Of a stretch of DNA of 64,000 bases, positions 1 through 13,000 are shown piece after piece. The stretch lies in NCBI GenBank assembly GCA_033439295.1, contig JAVTLE010000013.1, positions 2,108,001 through 2,172,000 on the forward strand, read 5' to 3'. Both the position numbers and the translations under genes were made by a program. A model generated the notes under the pieces. The model had not been told where the DNA came from. It worked only from the letters and a program-made list of their open reading frames with translations, and made no database searches. Within the stretch, counting starts at the first letter, position 1. Each line of letters opens with the position of its first letter. Source of the stretch: Deuterostichococcus epilithicus (taxonomy: Eukaryota > Chlorophyta > Trebouxiophyceae > Prasiolales > Stichococcaceae).

Positions 1-436
1 GGAGCTACTGATGGAGATTGAACAAATGACTGGCCAGGAGATGATGATATAAACTATGTCTTCTTTCCACAGAACGACGTTGTTTCCGTCACACAACCGT
101 GTTGAAAATTTCGCAACTATCTGATCCTGGCCTGGCACACTCGCTTTGTTGACATGTTGAAACGCGGTGGTGTGGGCGGTGATGATTTTACAACATGCAG
201 GATTAACCAACGGACACTCAGGACGATGCTTATGTATCTGAGCCCACCACCACTGGTTTAGCACGATTTAGGAAGACGTCAATGACGAAAGAAATGTTGT
301 TGAGATCTGAGAGAGGCCTTACGGCATGTGAAGATCAAAACACATTGTCACTACCACTGAGACGTCCCTTGCTCTGGTTACCGCACTCAATGTATCTCTG
401 CCAGCCACTTGTTAACACCACTTGTGATGGACGCAG
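1..436. other. Non-coding flank or intron upstream of the first visible RRP12 exon
   Basis: The stretch is less GC-rich than the exons and I see no protein-like reading frame in it. An acceptor (polypyrimidine then AG) ends at 436. It is most simply an intron of the RRP12-type gene whose 5' exons lie outside the window, because the first recognisable exon corresponds to the middle of the protein rather than its N-terminus. Confidence 0.4.
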
Positions 437-3400
437 GGAGCATGTGCCGCAGCTGGGCGCCGCATTCCAGAATCGGGCGGACCTACGGCCGGCCATCTGC
501 AATGCGCTGCAGACGCTGTGCCTGCAGAACCGTGCCGCGCTCCAGGTGCCATGCTCTCACACACGCTCTCGAGCCATCTGATGCGGGAACACCGAAGCCA
601 CCTTGGTCGAGTTGCAGTGTTGTTTTATGGCTGCACGACTGCTGCGGCTGCTGCAGTCATCAGCCTGTTTCCAAACATCGTCCTCCTCATCTTTGCGCAG
701 GCGGCCGGATCCACAGACCTGCTCGGGCCTGGCGAGCCGCCCGGCCAGCCCGCCCATGCAGATGACGCAGAGGACGCCGACACGGGTGCCCCGGTCGTCT
801 CCAATGTCTCGGCAGGCTACACCGCAGACGTCGCCACGCGGTGAGAGCCTACCTGTTCATCTGTTCAGCTCTCCTCATGCTGCAGTCGCTGCAGCCTGAC
901 AGCTGTGGTGACGAGCACTCTTTGGTCACTGCAGCGGTCCAGCCGACCCTTGAATGGCGGACTTGCAACAGTGTCGCTACACATCATGCTACCAAAGCCT
1001 AATAAGGGTCGAAACTCCTTTTCTGACGCAGCAATCTCGCTGCCACACGCAGGAATGTCGAGGCATTGCGAGGCTCTGCCATGAGCTGGCTGCCGGTGCT
1101 GTGCGCGTCCTTTGTGTCTGCGGCGCCAGAGGCGCGCGGCCCGCTGGCCGGCGCCATTGCGGCGTACGCCTGCGTGGTGTCACCCGACGTCGTCGCCGGC
1201 TTCTTCCGCACCGCCATGCAGAAGCTCATCAAGGTGCATTGACATTTCGTACACATGTGCACATCTACTTTTGGATACAAGAATGGAGCTAGAGAAAAAC
1301 TGTAAAAGGACGTTGTCCCTGCATCTGAGCAAGGGTCACGTCCTGTGCACGAGGTCAAGAGGAAGTTCCAGGCGCACTCTCAACGCGGTTTCAGTTCAGT
1401 GGAGCCTGAGGTAGCGCCTGGCGGAGAAGCTCTGCTGACACAGCTTCTGCTGACGGGCCACAGCCGAGCGCCCCGAGTGTGAGCACGGCTTGCTCTATGC
1501 TGCAGGTGGTGAACGACGCGGCAGCCCCAGAGGCACCGGCGGACGCTGTGAGGGAGGGCGGCGATACGCCGCCGTCGCGGCGCGGCACCTTTTTGGACCT
1601 GGCGCTGTGCCTGGCGGGGGGCTTGCAGGATGCTGGTCTGTCCACGCTGTTCAAGACCGCCGCCCTGGGCCTGACGGTGGGTTGTCTCGAACTGTCCAGT
1701 GCTAAACTGTCAAGTTGATGCCTGCATGGCGGGTTGCAGTCATATCTGACCTGGCCGTCTCTCTGTGTAGAGACTCCTACAAGCGCACAGCGCACAGGTG
1801 CGCAGCTTTGTGCAGCACCAGAGTGGCAACGGCGAAATCGGAAGCCACGCATGGGATCAGGCGCAATGTCACGACGTCTCGTTTCTGAACGCATCGCACT
1901 GGCTGCGCAGGACAAGGACAATGGTGTGCAGAAGAAGTCGTACAAGGTGGTGGCCTACCTGTGCGAGTCCCGCCCCGAGTTTGTCAAGGCCCACCTGCAG
2001 GTGTGGTTTTCCATGAGCTACCATCGAAACCCTCCTTCTGTAAGACATGTTCCTGTTGCCTCTGTCACTGATGCTTGCGCCTGTTGCTGATTGGCGCAAG
2101 GCTGCCGTCAGTCACATGACATCAATGTGGCTGTGCACATGTGGCCTTTAGTGTGGCCGGGTCTTAGTGGCCTTTAGTGTGCGCATGGATTCGTCCTGCT
2201 GCACCCCTTGGACCCGGCGGCTGATGATTTATTGGATTCCCCTTCGTGAGCCCTACAGGCGCTGAACGATCGTATTCGTATTCTGACGCCCGGTCCAAAG
2301 AGCGCTGCTCGTCTTCTGCAAGCCTCTGCCGTTGTGTATGTACGATATCTGACCTGGAGTGCAGTGAAGAGTCAAGGACTGTCCCTAATCGATTCGCTCC
2401 ACCCCTTGCGGGTGGCCGATGAGAACAAACACCCCACTTACTCCAAATTCTGAGCGCTCCTTCGGAAAAAGGGAACATCCAACCCTCCAACTGGGCTCCA
2501 GCTTGTGGCCTCCGAGTCCTCTGCGCATGGCATCATGTTCGTTGCAATGCAGGCGGTGCTGGAGGCGCTGACGGCAGGCGCCAAGGGCGTGTCGTCAGCG
2601 GCACGGCGCTTCCGGCTGCGCTGCCTGAAGGCCGTCATCCTGCTGCTGGCGGAGCAGCCGGCCCTGGACTTTGACTTGGGCGACGCTGAGGCGGATGCAG
2701 ATGCGTCCGCAATGCTGGGTCCCGAGGAGAAGAGGCAACAGGTCAGACAGTCTTTCGTGGATGTCATGTGTCTGGAATGGGGAAATTGCCCACCCTGCTG
2801 CCTCATGTGCAACGCTCCTGAGTTTGTCGCCTCCTTCCTAACAACCGGTGCCTCGTTCTGACCACATTTTGCGCCGTTCCACACTCTCCTTCTGATATCT
2901 GGCCTCTGATGCTGCAGCTGGTGGCGAGCCTGGTGGGCGAGATCGTGCTGTCGTGCAAGGAGGTGAACCAGAAGACGCGCGCCGCCGCCAACGACATCCT
3001 GGTGGACGTGGCGCATGCCATGCACGACGCCTCTCCGCCCAGCCTCGACCCAAGTGCGTGCGCAGTGCAAAACCTGATGAGGAACAGAGGGTAACGGTTC
3101 TGTCACATGCAACGCAAGGTGGCCAGCTTGCTGCGAGTGTCCTTTTGTCCTGTCGGCCGCTGATTAGTCAGAGATGTGTTGCGGTGCCTTGACGCTGGCA
3201 CCCAACACCTGACCGACTGACCAGCCACCATCCCTCCGCCGCACACCAGACCTCTCGTACACATTGTGCAAACCACATCCCTGTCGCTGCTCTATCACTC
3301 TGTTTCCCCTCTTGAATCGCCATGTCCGCTGTGCAGCTGCGCCGGAGGGGGGCCTGCGCACTCTGTTCACCATGGTCATCGGCGGCATGGTGGGCGAGTC

Positions 3401-6400
3401 GCCCCACATGGTCGCGGCGGCGGTAATGGCCCTGGCGCGCCTGCTGTACGAGTTCGGCGGTGCTCTCTCCGGCCTGGTGCCCGAGCTGCTGCCGGCGGTG
3501 CTGTCGCTGCTGCGCTCGCGGGCGCGGGAGGTCGTCAAGGCTGTGCTCGGCTTCCTCAAGGTGCGCTTGTGTCTGCACTGATTTGGGAACGGGGACTGGT
3601 GAGGAAGGCAGGGGGCCGGCCATCATGGGAGAAGAGCATTCTGAAGAGCATTCTGAGCACAGGGTCTGCAACCTGCTCTTCGAACTCTTTAGTGCCACCG
3701 ACAGCCTCGACTGCTGTGATGAATGCGCCTCTCAACCACCAGGCTGCCTAGCACCAAACGGCAGCTCGGCAAGGTGACGCGCACATGGATGTTGCGCATG
3801 CACTTTCCTGGCCACGTGGTCTCACAACCCAGCGGTCGCCGGACGGTTGCACGCTGCATTGCTCGAAGGAGGATGCGGCGTGCACTGTGCGCTTACATGC
3901 TCTTCCAACTCTAGGGTTTATTCATCGTCCAGACAAATCAATACAGTTGTAGTTCTACACTTCTGCATGGAGCCTAATTCGTAGAAGGCCATATGTCAGA
4001 TTTCTGGCACTCACTGTCTGCTGCTGACGACGCCGGCCTCCCCCTCCAATGATTGCACAGCACACAAGCCGTTGGATGGCACGCAGCAACAAACCGTTGC
4101 TGTGTGCCAGGTGGTGGCGATGCGGCTGCCAGTGGAGGCGCTGCAGCCGCAGCTGGGCCCCATCCTCGAGGGCGTCCTCCTCTGGGCCGCCGACTCCAAA
4201 AACAAGTTCAAGCTCAAGGTGCGCGCGGGCACCCTGCGGCCTCGCGCTGGTGTGCCGGACCCCTATCTCTGGCCTGCGTGCGACGTGCATGCTAGTCTCC
4301 AGCAGTCGAGAGATTGCAATCTTTGTGCACATGATGGCACGCCAACGGCAGCTGTGCACCCGAGCTCGTGTCCTCGGATAGGCTGCTGCACGTCCGGGAC
4401 AACACCCCTGTGCGGGCCGATTCGCCGACCTGGTTTCCCCGCGGCACAGGTGCGGCTGATCGTGGAGAAGCTGGCCAAACGGTGCGGCTTTGAGGAGGTG
4501 GAGGCGGCGATGCCGGAGGGCGACACCAAGCTGCTCGTCCACATCCGCAAGGAGCGCACCCGCAAGGAGGCCCGCAAGGCCGGCGCCGCCGCCACTGAGG
4601 TGCATCCGGCCGCAACACCACGAAACACGATGTGCTGTTTTGTGGCACGTGGCCCCGCTCAGGCTGCCCCCACCACACATGCTGCCTGCACCAATGGTTT
4701 CCACTGCAGCATGTTGAGTGCCTCACCAAGACCACTGGCGATGATGATCTCAATCAAATGAGTCCGATCCTGATGACGATTCAACTAGACTACAATTCGC
4801 TGAGCCAAGCTGGAAGCTCCAACTTTTGCTGTTCTCGGCAGCCATAGCACCGCCTGCACTTACCTTCCACCCGCTCCCTGACCTTGCCATAGCTGCTGTG
4901 TCATGCTGTTGCTGACCTACAACAAGTGGCATCGTGCTATAGGCCGGCGACTTTGACGTTGCCGATGGCGCCCGCTCGCAAAGGACGGCAGGCGGCCGCA
5001 CCGAACGTCGCCAGGCATGGGCAGCTACCGACGTCTTCTCTGACGACTCTGGCGAGGGCCGCGCGGCCACGGTGAGTGCTGTGTGTACCTGCTATGTGGA
5101 AGTCACATTCCTCCTTGAAGCCCTGTGCTTGATTTGCGGCAGCATCTGCAGGCGCTGGGATGCCTCTCTGCTTGAGCCTGTGTCTGGTGCAAACTTGCGT
5201 CTTGTCAGCTTGGACCTGGTGTCTCAGGGCAGGCTCGCCAAAGCCCTGCACAGGTCCTGACTGCTGCTGAACACGTGCCTCGTCCCATTCATGCAGGCTG
5301 CGCCGAGCCGGCGCACTGCGGCCACCGGCCCGGGCCGCAAGGCCATGTCCGTGGCGAGGAGTGGCAAGTCTGCCGCTGCGCGGTCCGGCGGCTCGCGTCT
5401 GCCCATGGGCGAGGGGCGGGACGTGGCCGACCTGCTGGACGCTGGTGCGCCTCGTGTGTCCATGTGTGACTGTTCGTGTGTAATTGTGTGTGTGGTCTGC
5501 TGCCGCCTCAGCATGTGCTGAGGGCGGGTCGAAGTTCTCTTGGCCCTGCACCTGTGTGGCGAGCAGGCTGCTTGGTGCACATGGGCGCACTCGCTGTGCA
5601 CCCTGCTGTTGCCTGTCTCTGCAAGCTGCAGCTGACAACCATGCTCTGAAGCGCACTTCTCGTGCTGGCCGCCAGGCACAGCGCGGCAGATGATGCGGAC
5701 GGCAGCAGGGCAGGAGCGGGAGCAGCAGGACATGGACGACTTTGCCCGTGACATGGGCGGCCGCATGATCATCAGGGTGCGCTGCACGAGGCTTCATCTG
5801 TAGCTGGCTGCGAGAAGCCTTCCATTTCTGTGGCTCTGAGTGGTTGCTTTTGGTCTTGCGTGAGACGCGCACGCCCTTGCAGCTGGTGGTTCAACCTGAC
5901 GGAGCGTGCGGTCGACATGTCTACACCGCAGCAGCCGGCACAAGGGCAGCCTTGAAGACTGAGCAGGCGTACGAATGCATGCGCCCGCAACGCAAGTGTC
6001 ATGACTGGGCGACGCTTCGGATGCAGGAGGAAGGCGACGGCCCGGTTGGCAAGGGCACCCGCAAGCGCAAGGGCACACTGACGGCGGAGGAGTTCGGCGA
6101 TGACGAGGACTCCGACGATGCTGGCGGCGCTGCCGGCGGCAAGGCTGTGCGATTCGCGCGCTCGACTGCCGGCTCGCTGGGCGGCCGCAGCCTGCGGACC
6201 AACACCGGCGGCAAGTCCACTGCGGGGCGCAGCCAGGTCAGCCGCGGCTCGGCGGCCAGTCACGCGTCCACCAAGCGCGGCTCCGAGCACAGTGGCTCCA
6301 GGTGACTCTGCACATTGTGAAATGAAGGCTGTTTGCACTGCCGGCCTTTTGGAAGTGGGCTGGGGTTGTTGGGGACTGGTTGGTTTTCCTCAACTGGGTG

Positions 6401-6741
6401 CAGTATTCTGCGCCGGAGGCCACATGCATCAAAGTTAAAACATTGTGTTTCCTGGCTAGTGTACTCGGCTTCTGCATCCCGTCCTCTACCACAGAGTCCA
6501 GATCTGGCTTTGGCACCATGCCCGCAGGTTCAAGGCGAAGAAGGGCGGCGGCGACGTGAAGGGCAGCAGCAAGGTGGAGCCGTATGCCTACTGGCCGCTG
6601 GACCGGAAGATGCTCAATCGGCGCGCCGGCAAGACTGCCGAGGCGAAGAAGGGGCTGGTCGGCGTCATTGGGCAGAAGCCCGGCCGCGGCGCAAAGGCAG
6701 GCGGGGGCAGGGCCCTCAAGCGGCGGCGCAGGGATGGTTGA
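437..6741 (+). CDS. RRP12: RRP12-like ribosomal RNA processing protein (3' portion, multi-exon, 5' partial)
   Basis: RRP12 is a HEAT-repeat nucleolar protein needed for maturation and nuclear export of pre-ribosomes. About 15 exons can be followed by GT-AG splice sites with helical-repeat text between them, at roughly 437-545, 701-840, 1053-1233, 1506-1676, 1911-2000, 2553-2741, 2915-3051, 3342-3559, 4112-4219, 4450-4599, 4944-5070, 5295-5442, 5694-5779, 6025-6302 and 6529-6741. Diagnostic stretches are VQKKSYKVVAYLCE (exon near 1911) and the conserved C-terminal signature PYAYWPLDRKMLNRR (last exon), followed by a basic, nuclear-localisation-like tail ending KRRRRDG before the stop at 6739-6741. 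The region before the last exon is acidic then Ser/Gly/Lys-rich, as in other RRP12 proteins. The true start is upstream of the window. The identification is firm; small exons may be missing from my list. Confidence 0.85.
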
Positions 6742-7028
6742 GCGTGTGTGTGTGCATGGAGGAGGACAGGGGGCTCCCAGTGAAGTCGAGGACAAGTCTT
6801 GTGCAGCGCAGCAAGGTGGTTTTCGGTAGTGGATAGTTTTCAGGATCTAGGCAGAGGAACTGCCATCTCAGAGAAAGCGCTTTTACGATGGCTAAATCGG
6901 GTTTTACATCATTCTCGACGATGAAAGCTCAAGCTCCAATACCTTTCCCATCACTGGCAATTGCGGCAATCGCGCTATCTCTGACCTCCGTGTCATATTG
7001 CCAACACTGTTCGGGGCAAAGCACTTAT
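6742..7028. other. Convergent 3' intergenic region
   Basis: About 290 bp lie between the stop of the RRP12-type gene (+) and the stop of the NVJ2/TEX2-type gene (-). No coding potential is evident. It must hold both 3'UTRs and polyadenylation signals; I did not recognise a clear TGTAA signal for either gene. Confidence 0.5.
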
Positions 7029-10000
7029 TCAGGCGCTCCCCTGCCCTGGCGCTGCACTGCCGCCGTTCCCACCTCCCCGGGCGGGCTGGGAGGCACCGCC
7101 GGCGTCCTGGCTGCCGCCCTGCCCCTGCCCATTCTTGCTGAGGTTCTTGCTCAGCTTCTCTGCCACCCACCCGCCATGCTCCTGAAGCCGCCCCTGCTGC
7201 TTTGTGACAAAACCCTCCAGCCTGTCGGTCATACTCTTTGTGGCGAACCAGCGGTTCTGCCCCTGCTGCTGCTGCTGCTGCTGCTGCTGGCCAGCCCTGT
7301 GCCGTAGAAAAAACAGCTCCATTAGCTCGCATGCACAATGCCGCCAGGCAGAGTTGCAGCAAGGAGCACATCCTCCAAGTACCTTTGTCCGTGAATCCGA
7401 GGACACACCTGCCACTCGACGGGCCGCCGCCGGCATGGCCGCTGGCGCCACCCGACGGCAGGCGCTGCAGCTGCTCATCGGGCGAGCGCGCCGGCGCTAC
7501 GATGTGGCCCAGCTCCCGGCCGCTTGTTGCGCCCGAGGCGGGCGGAGGGCTGGTGCCACGGGGGCTCGAGCCCCGCCGCCCGGCGTCGCCGCCCTCACCA
7601 CTGGCCGACACCGACACCCGCAGCTGGGGGATGATGGGTCCGATGCCATTGGCGCCACCCACGTTGCCAGCGTCATCGCTGGCGACACCCAAGTTCGAGC
7701 TGGGCGTTGACGGCAGCGAGGCCGAGCGGCGGCGGCCGTGATGCGGCTGGCTACATGAGCGCTGCAGACCGTCCGCCAGGCTCGCTGTGACCACCGCCAG
7801 GCGCGGGTCGGTGTCGTCTGCGCCATCGCCCGCCAGCGGCTCCGGCGACGTCGAAAATGCGCTGCCAGGCTGACTCCGCTGCTGCGGCGGCTGCTCCTGC
7901 AGTGGTGGTTGCTGCGCCTGCTGCGTCGCTGACCGCCGGCCGCTGGCCAGTCTGTCGGAGCCACCTGCAGGCGCTTTTGCCGCCCCAGACTGCCCGCCAG
8001 CGTCGGGCGCGGCCGGCGGCCCACTCGGCTTGACGCTGGCGACCTGTGCCGCCTGGGCGTCAGTCGGCACTCCAGACTGTGTAGAGGCTGGCAGCTGCGC
8101 CCCTGAGCCTGGCTCCGATGCGCGCTTCTGCGCCGCCCGCACGACCTGGGCAAACGCCTCGCCATCACCGGCCTGCATCACAATGACAGCCAATGCGGAG
8201 ATGAAGGCTTGCCTTGCTGCGCATGAATGCTGCTGAATGCTGTCCTAAAGTATCATGTCCGCGGCGCTTTGGTTGGGGATGCCTCCAAGCCGTGCACACG
8301 CTATACGAGTGGGCGTGCCGCATACACATGACGAGCATAACCTTGGCGCACAGGCAACCAAACCTGGCGCACTTGTGACTGGCCGGATGCAGGTGGCGAG
8401 ACACCCAGAGTGGCATCTACTGCGCGTGCAGCAGCCTGTGCACCCCGCTCCGTCGAGTCCTGTGCCGCCAGCACCTGAACAAAAGCAAAACAAGCAGGTG
8501 GGTGTTGACGCTTTTGTGTACTGCTGGGACGCTGACGTGTATTGGCGCTGGAATGCTGGAGGTGCCTCATCGCATGACAGCATGACTGCCGATCTGGCTT
8601 TAATTATATGCAAGGGGTTCCATTCGTCTCGGGTGGCTGTGGCGGAAAACGTCTCTCAGCTAGCTTCAGCCAGGGGACTGATTGCAAGTGTCCTCAACAT
8701 GTAGGCACACACAGATCCTATATGTGATTTCAAGTGCCAGTTGTGTCGCTGGGCTGTGCAAGTTGTGCGGGGGCACGTTGGCGCACTTGTGCCGTTGCAC
8801 GCAGAGCAGCGAGGTTGGTCGGGGCTTGCTTGGAGGCGCGATCACCGCCCAGTGCTGCAAAGATGTTGCTAGCCTGGCCGTTCTCGAGCGGCCCAGAAGC
8901 GTCGCCGTCACCTGCAAAGGTGTACATTGTCATGTGAGGCGCAAAGCTGCAGCATGCCCTGTGCCCTGCACGATGTGGCAGGAGGTTCTTGGAAGCACAC
9001 TTGCAATGTGCGTAGGAAGGACTTGACAGTGCAGTGCACACGTCATGCTCAGGGCATCTTGCTGTGATTCTCGTTTCGCAAATAGAAGCATTATACGGCA
9101 GTGGGCATACCCCCATTGGGCACGCCCTTGGACAGGGGCCGAGCAACATCCGGGCTGTCGAAGGGGATGAGGCCTGGCAGCCGCATGTCCGAGCAGGCGG
9201 GGTACATCATGTTCTTGGTGATGCTGCGCTTGAGCTTGTTCTCGATCCACTGCGATGCACGCGCGGCCTGCGCCGTCGACTTGAGCATCCGGCTGCCCAC
9301 CTGCGGCCAGGGAAACACACCTCTGATGGGATGCCAAACAGACGGTACGATTTCGACCATGTCCCACTTGATCTGTGCGGCTGCAGATGCACCGCCAGCA
9401 GCTGACTGTGATGTAGAGGGGGTGTCACCATGGTGCGACCAGGTGTCTAATTGCAGAGTTGTGTAGACGCTGACACTGGGCTCCGTATTTCACCGCTCCT
9501 TGTCTGCTCCAAAGACATTTCAAGACACAGGCAGCCTGTACAGGCAAGGAGGCGGTGCGTAGAGCAGCACCACAGGCTTGGCGGTCAGGTTCAGCTCGCG
9601 CAGGGAGGTGAAGGCAGTCCACATCCGGTCCCCGGGCGGCGGCGGTAGCCACGCCAGCATCGTGCCGTCAATGCTGCTGATGCGCACCTTGAGGCGCAGC
9701 GGAATCCTGCGCACGGAGACGCGCCTTATAGGTACACACTGAGCGACTAAGCCAGCAGCGTCCAAAAATTATGCCCCCAGAGCAATGTGGGTCCACAAAC
9801 GGTTCGACAGTGCGTGACGGCAATAGTCTTACGCTGCAGGATCATCTGCACAGCGCATCCCATCTACCAGCTGCCCAATTCACACGCGATACTAGCCGAA
9901 CCCTGGAGTGATTTCAGACAGCCAGACTGCCGTTCTGATTCCGATTCCAATTCTTGGATCCTGGACAGCTTTTGTTCAGGGGCGCACTGGGAGATGGACT

Positions 10001-13000
10001 TGGCGGCGGAGTCCGCGATGCGCCGGATCTGCGAAGCGGCCGCCTTGCGCATGGCGCCCATGTCCAGCAGCTTGCGCCGCGCGGACTTGCCATGCGCGGC
10101 CGCCGGAGCGTCCATGATCGGCGGCACGTCCTCTGCACACCAAACAGCCCCTGAAGACATTGACTTGCTACCGCAGGGACTGCTGCTTCCGAGTGCATTC
10201 CAATATTATGAGGACGTGGTTGCAAGGCTCAGCAGAACACGAGCAGGACACAAGCAGGGGCAAGTGTGGCTGCTTCTTGCGACTCTACATCCAGCGAAAG
10301 GGGCTCAACACAGCTCCTGCATGTGCCCACAGTGCTCCAAGTGCACCCTGTCCGCGACCTTATTTACTGCCTGCCACCGGCTGGCCGGGGCGTTGGGCGG
10401 CATTGGGCAGCAAGTTTGCGCAAGCCGAATTCTCTCTGCTTCAAAGAGGGGGGCGGCGCACCGGCGTCCGACTCGTCGTCATCTGTGACCGCGGGCTCGG
10501 CATGCGCGGCCGCCGACTCGCCGCCAAAGTGGCCAATGGCCTCGTCGAACTGGGACCAGGCCGTGGACGAGCGCAGGTCCACCTTCGTCTCCACCATCAC
10601 CCAGGCGTCGCCTGGTTCGCAGTTGACGAATACCAGAAAGTCAATCAGATGCAGCACGAGGGGGACTCGTGGAAGGAACCTGCACGCCTCATGGAGCTGC
10701 TGGTAACACAAGATTGCCACTTGCTGGCAGTGCTGCGCAGGCGGCAGGCAGAGCACGACTGCAGGTGGCCGGGTAGCATGCCGTGCTGCACACAGCAGGC
10801 CAAACTTCCCAATGGACGGACAGTGCTCGCGCCACCTTGAAAGGCAGCCAGCAGGGCGCCCAACGTTGAACCCGAAGAAGCAACCCGGCCGGCGCGCACC
10901 GCGGTAGGAGATGTCGAGTAGCATCTGGGGCCAGATGGCGCCGCTGGGCGTGGGCAGCGCCCTGAAGTTGTCCACTTCTGGCACCGACCGCCCCAAGCAG
11001 ATGTCGACCACCTGAAATCGACACCAGGACCCGAGTGCTTGGCAGCAGGGCTATGTCCAGGCGGTGTGGATGTTTTGACACAAGAGCACCCTCCGCTGCA
11101 GCAGCTGATGCTGGGCGCCCATTGAACTTCCTCTGCCGTGCCCGGTCAAGGTCCGCAAAGCCTTCATGCTGCAGGTGTACAGCGCACTGACAGCGGCCGC
11201 CCCTAACGACCTTGAGCTGCCCAATATAGTGGGGAATTGCAGCAGTCCCCGGGGGGGGGGTGTTGACCTTATGTAGGAGTGATTAAGCCTGCGCCTCATA
11301 ATCCTTGACTGACCTTGAGCGGCCCAATGTAGGCGGGGTAGCGCAACTGGTCCAGCTTGCGCTGAATATACGACGCGGCGGCGTCCCGGAAGGTGGGCGT
11401 CCGCAGCAGGTCGAATGCCACGCGCGTGATGAGCATGTTGGCTGCTGCCTCCACCGGCTCCCGCTCCCCCGCCCAGCTCTCCTCTGGCGCCTGCATTCGG
11501 CAACATACGTTCGTGCTTTGGTGTTGGCCCATTCCTCTGGGCACCGAGGTGTAATGTGCGCCATGCTCCAGACCGCGCGCCACTGACTGGCAGACTTGTG
11601 ACAGCAAAGGTGAGGCAGACCTTGTGAAGCGACAAGAGTGAATCGACACACAGGAAGGAGGCTCCCCACCCCATGCGCATGGTCTGCGCCCTTGGCGTCC
11701 GCCTTAGAGTGCTGTGCGGGCGACCCGGGCAGCGGCTTCTCTGTCGCCGGCGCTCCGCCCAGGTCGCCGCCGGTGCTGACCCGCGGCGGCATGCTGCGGC
11801 TCGCCAGCGGCGGGCCCCGCGGCGCCGGCCCGCCTGGTAGGGATAGCCCTGGGCCGATGGCGGCGCTGGCCACTGGCGAGCGCGGTGGCAGACGCTGCCC
11901 GCCCGACAGCGGGCTGGCCACGTGCGGCCGCTGCTGCTGCGGGCTGCCAACGGGAGACCGACTCTGGCTGCTGCTGGCGCTGCCGTGCCTTGCTCCGCCG
12001 AGCTGCTGGCCGGCCACCAGGCTGCGCGCGCCAGCCGGCTGGCCGGTAGCAGGGCTGTCATCATCTGAGTGGAAATCCAGGCCGGCACTGGACCCTGAGG
12101 CGGTGCGCTCGGCGACGCTCTCCTCGGCGTCTGATGCACCGGAGCCAGCAGGCGGCCCTGGGTCGCTGTGGATGCGGCCAGGGATGGTCGTGGCCGCATG
12201 CGGCAGGCCGCCGCCGTGCGGCTTTGGCTGGCACCACAGCGCGTCCAGGTCCTCGGGGTCCACTGTCGGCAGACAATTCAGTTCGAAATCAGAGCTTTCA
12301 ATGAAATGAAAAGAAAGTAAAGTAAGGCGGCATGCCGCAGTCTGGGCAGATTCAGGAGTGGGCTTGAGGACAAGGGCACTGCGACACAGTCGGAGGGTCC
12401 GCATGAAGGGAGAAAGCAACGAACGCACGGCCTCAAGCGGAGGAACCAGCACAGGCCAAAACGTCCAGATCAGCAGTCAGGAGCAGGTCCCAACGGGGTT
12501 CAAAGGTTTCGAGAGCCAGGTACGAAGCAGGCTACTCAGGGACCTTGCCTGTGGGCGTCGGCCGGTCGGGCTTCCTCTTGTGGCTGCCGGAGCGGCCGCC
12601 GCGACGGAAGCTGGCCTTGATCATGCCCCACCGCCCGCGCCGCTTGGCCTCCTTGCCCAGCGCCGCGTCCCCCGACAGCGTCTAGATGGCAGCAGTACTA
12701 CTCAAGACGACAAACATGATAGCGCAGGAGGCAGAAAAGCAGTCAACAGGTGTGGAGAGTCAGGTCAAGCCGCAGGCAGCACAGCAGGAGCCTTCAGCAC
12801 AGCAGAAGCTTCCTTGGCATGGCTGCACTACCTGCAGCAGGGATCCGAACAGCGATCTCAATGTCTGTATGAGCGAGCTGCCAGCGGACCTGCGGCAGCA
12901 GGTGGGGGATGGAGGACGCCTGGCGCACACTGGTGGAGAAGGCGTCAAACATGCCCTCCACCGTGCGCGGCACACCGCCCGCCTGTGCGCCCCACAGCAG

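Noticed and set aside
6904-8193. Long minus-strand open frame of about 429 codons at the end of the SMP-domain gene
   Set aside because: The upstream part is genuine exon, but the downstream part reads the polyQ exon in the alanine frame. The true frame changes across an intron near 7,300-7,410.
9787-10488. Plus-strand frame of 233 codons inside the SMP-domain gene
   Set aside because: It is antisense to recognisable SMP-domain exons and intron sequence, with no family-like text.
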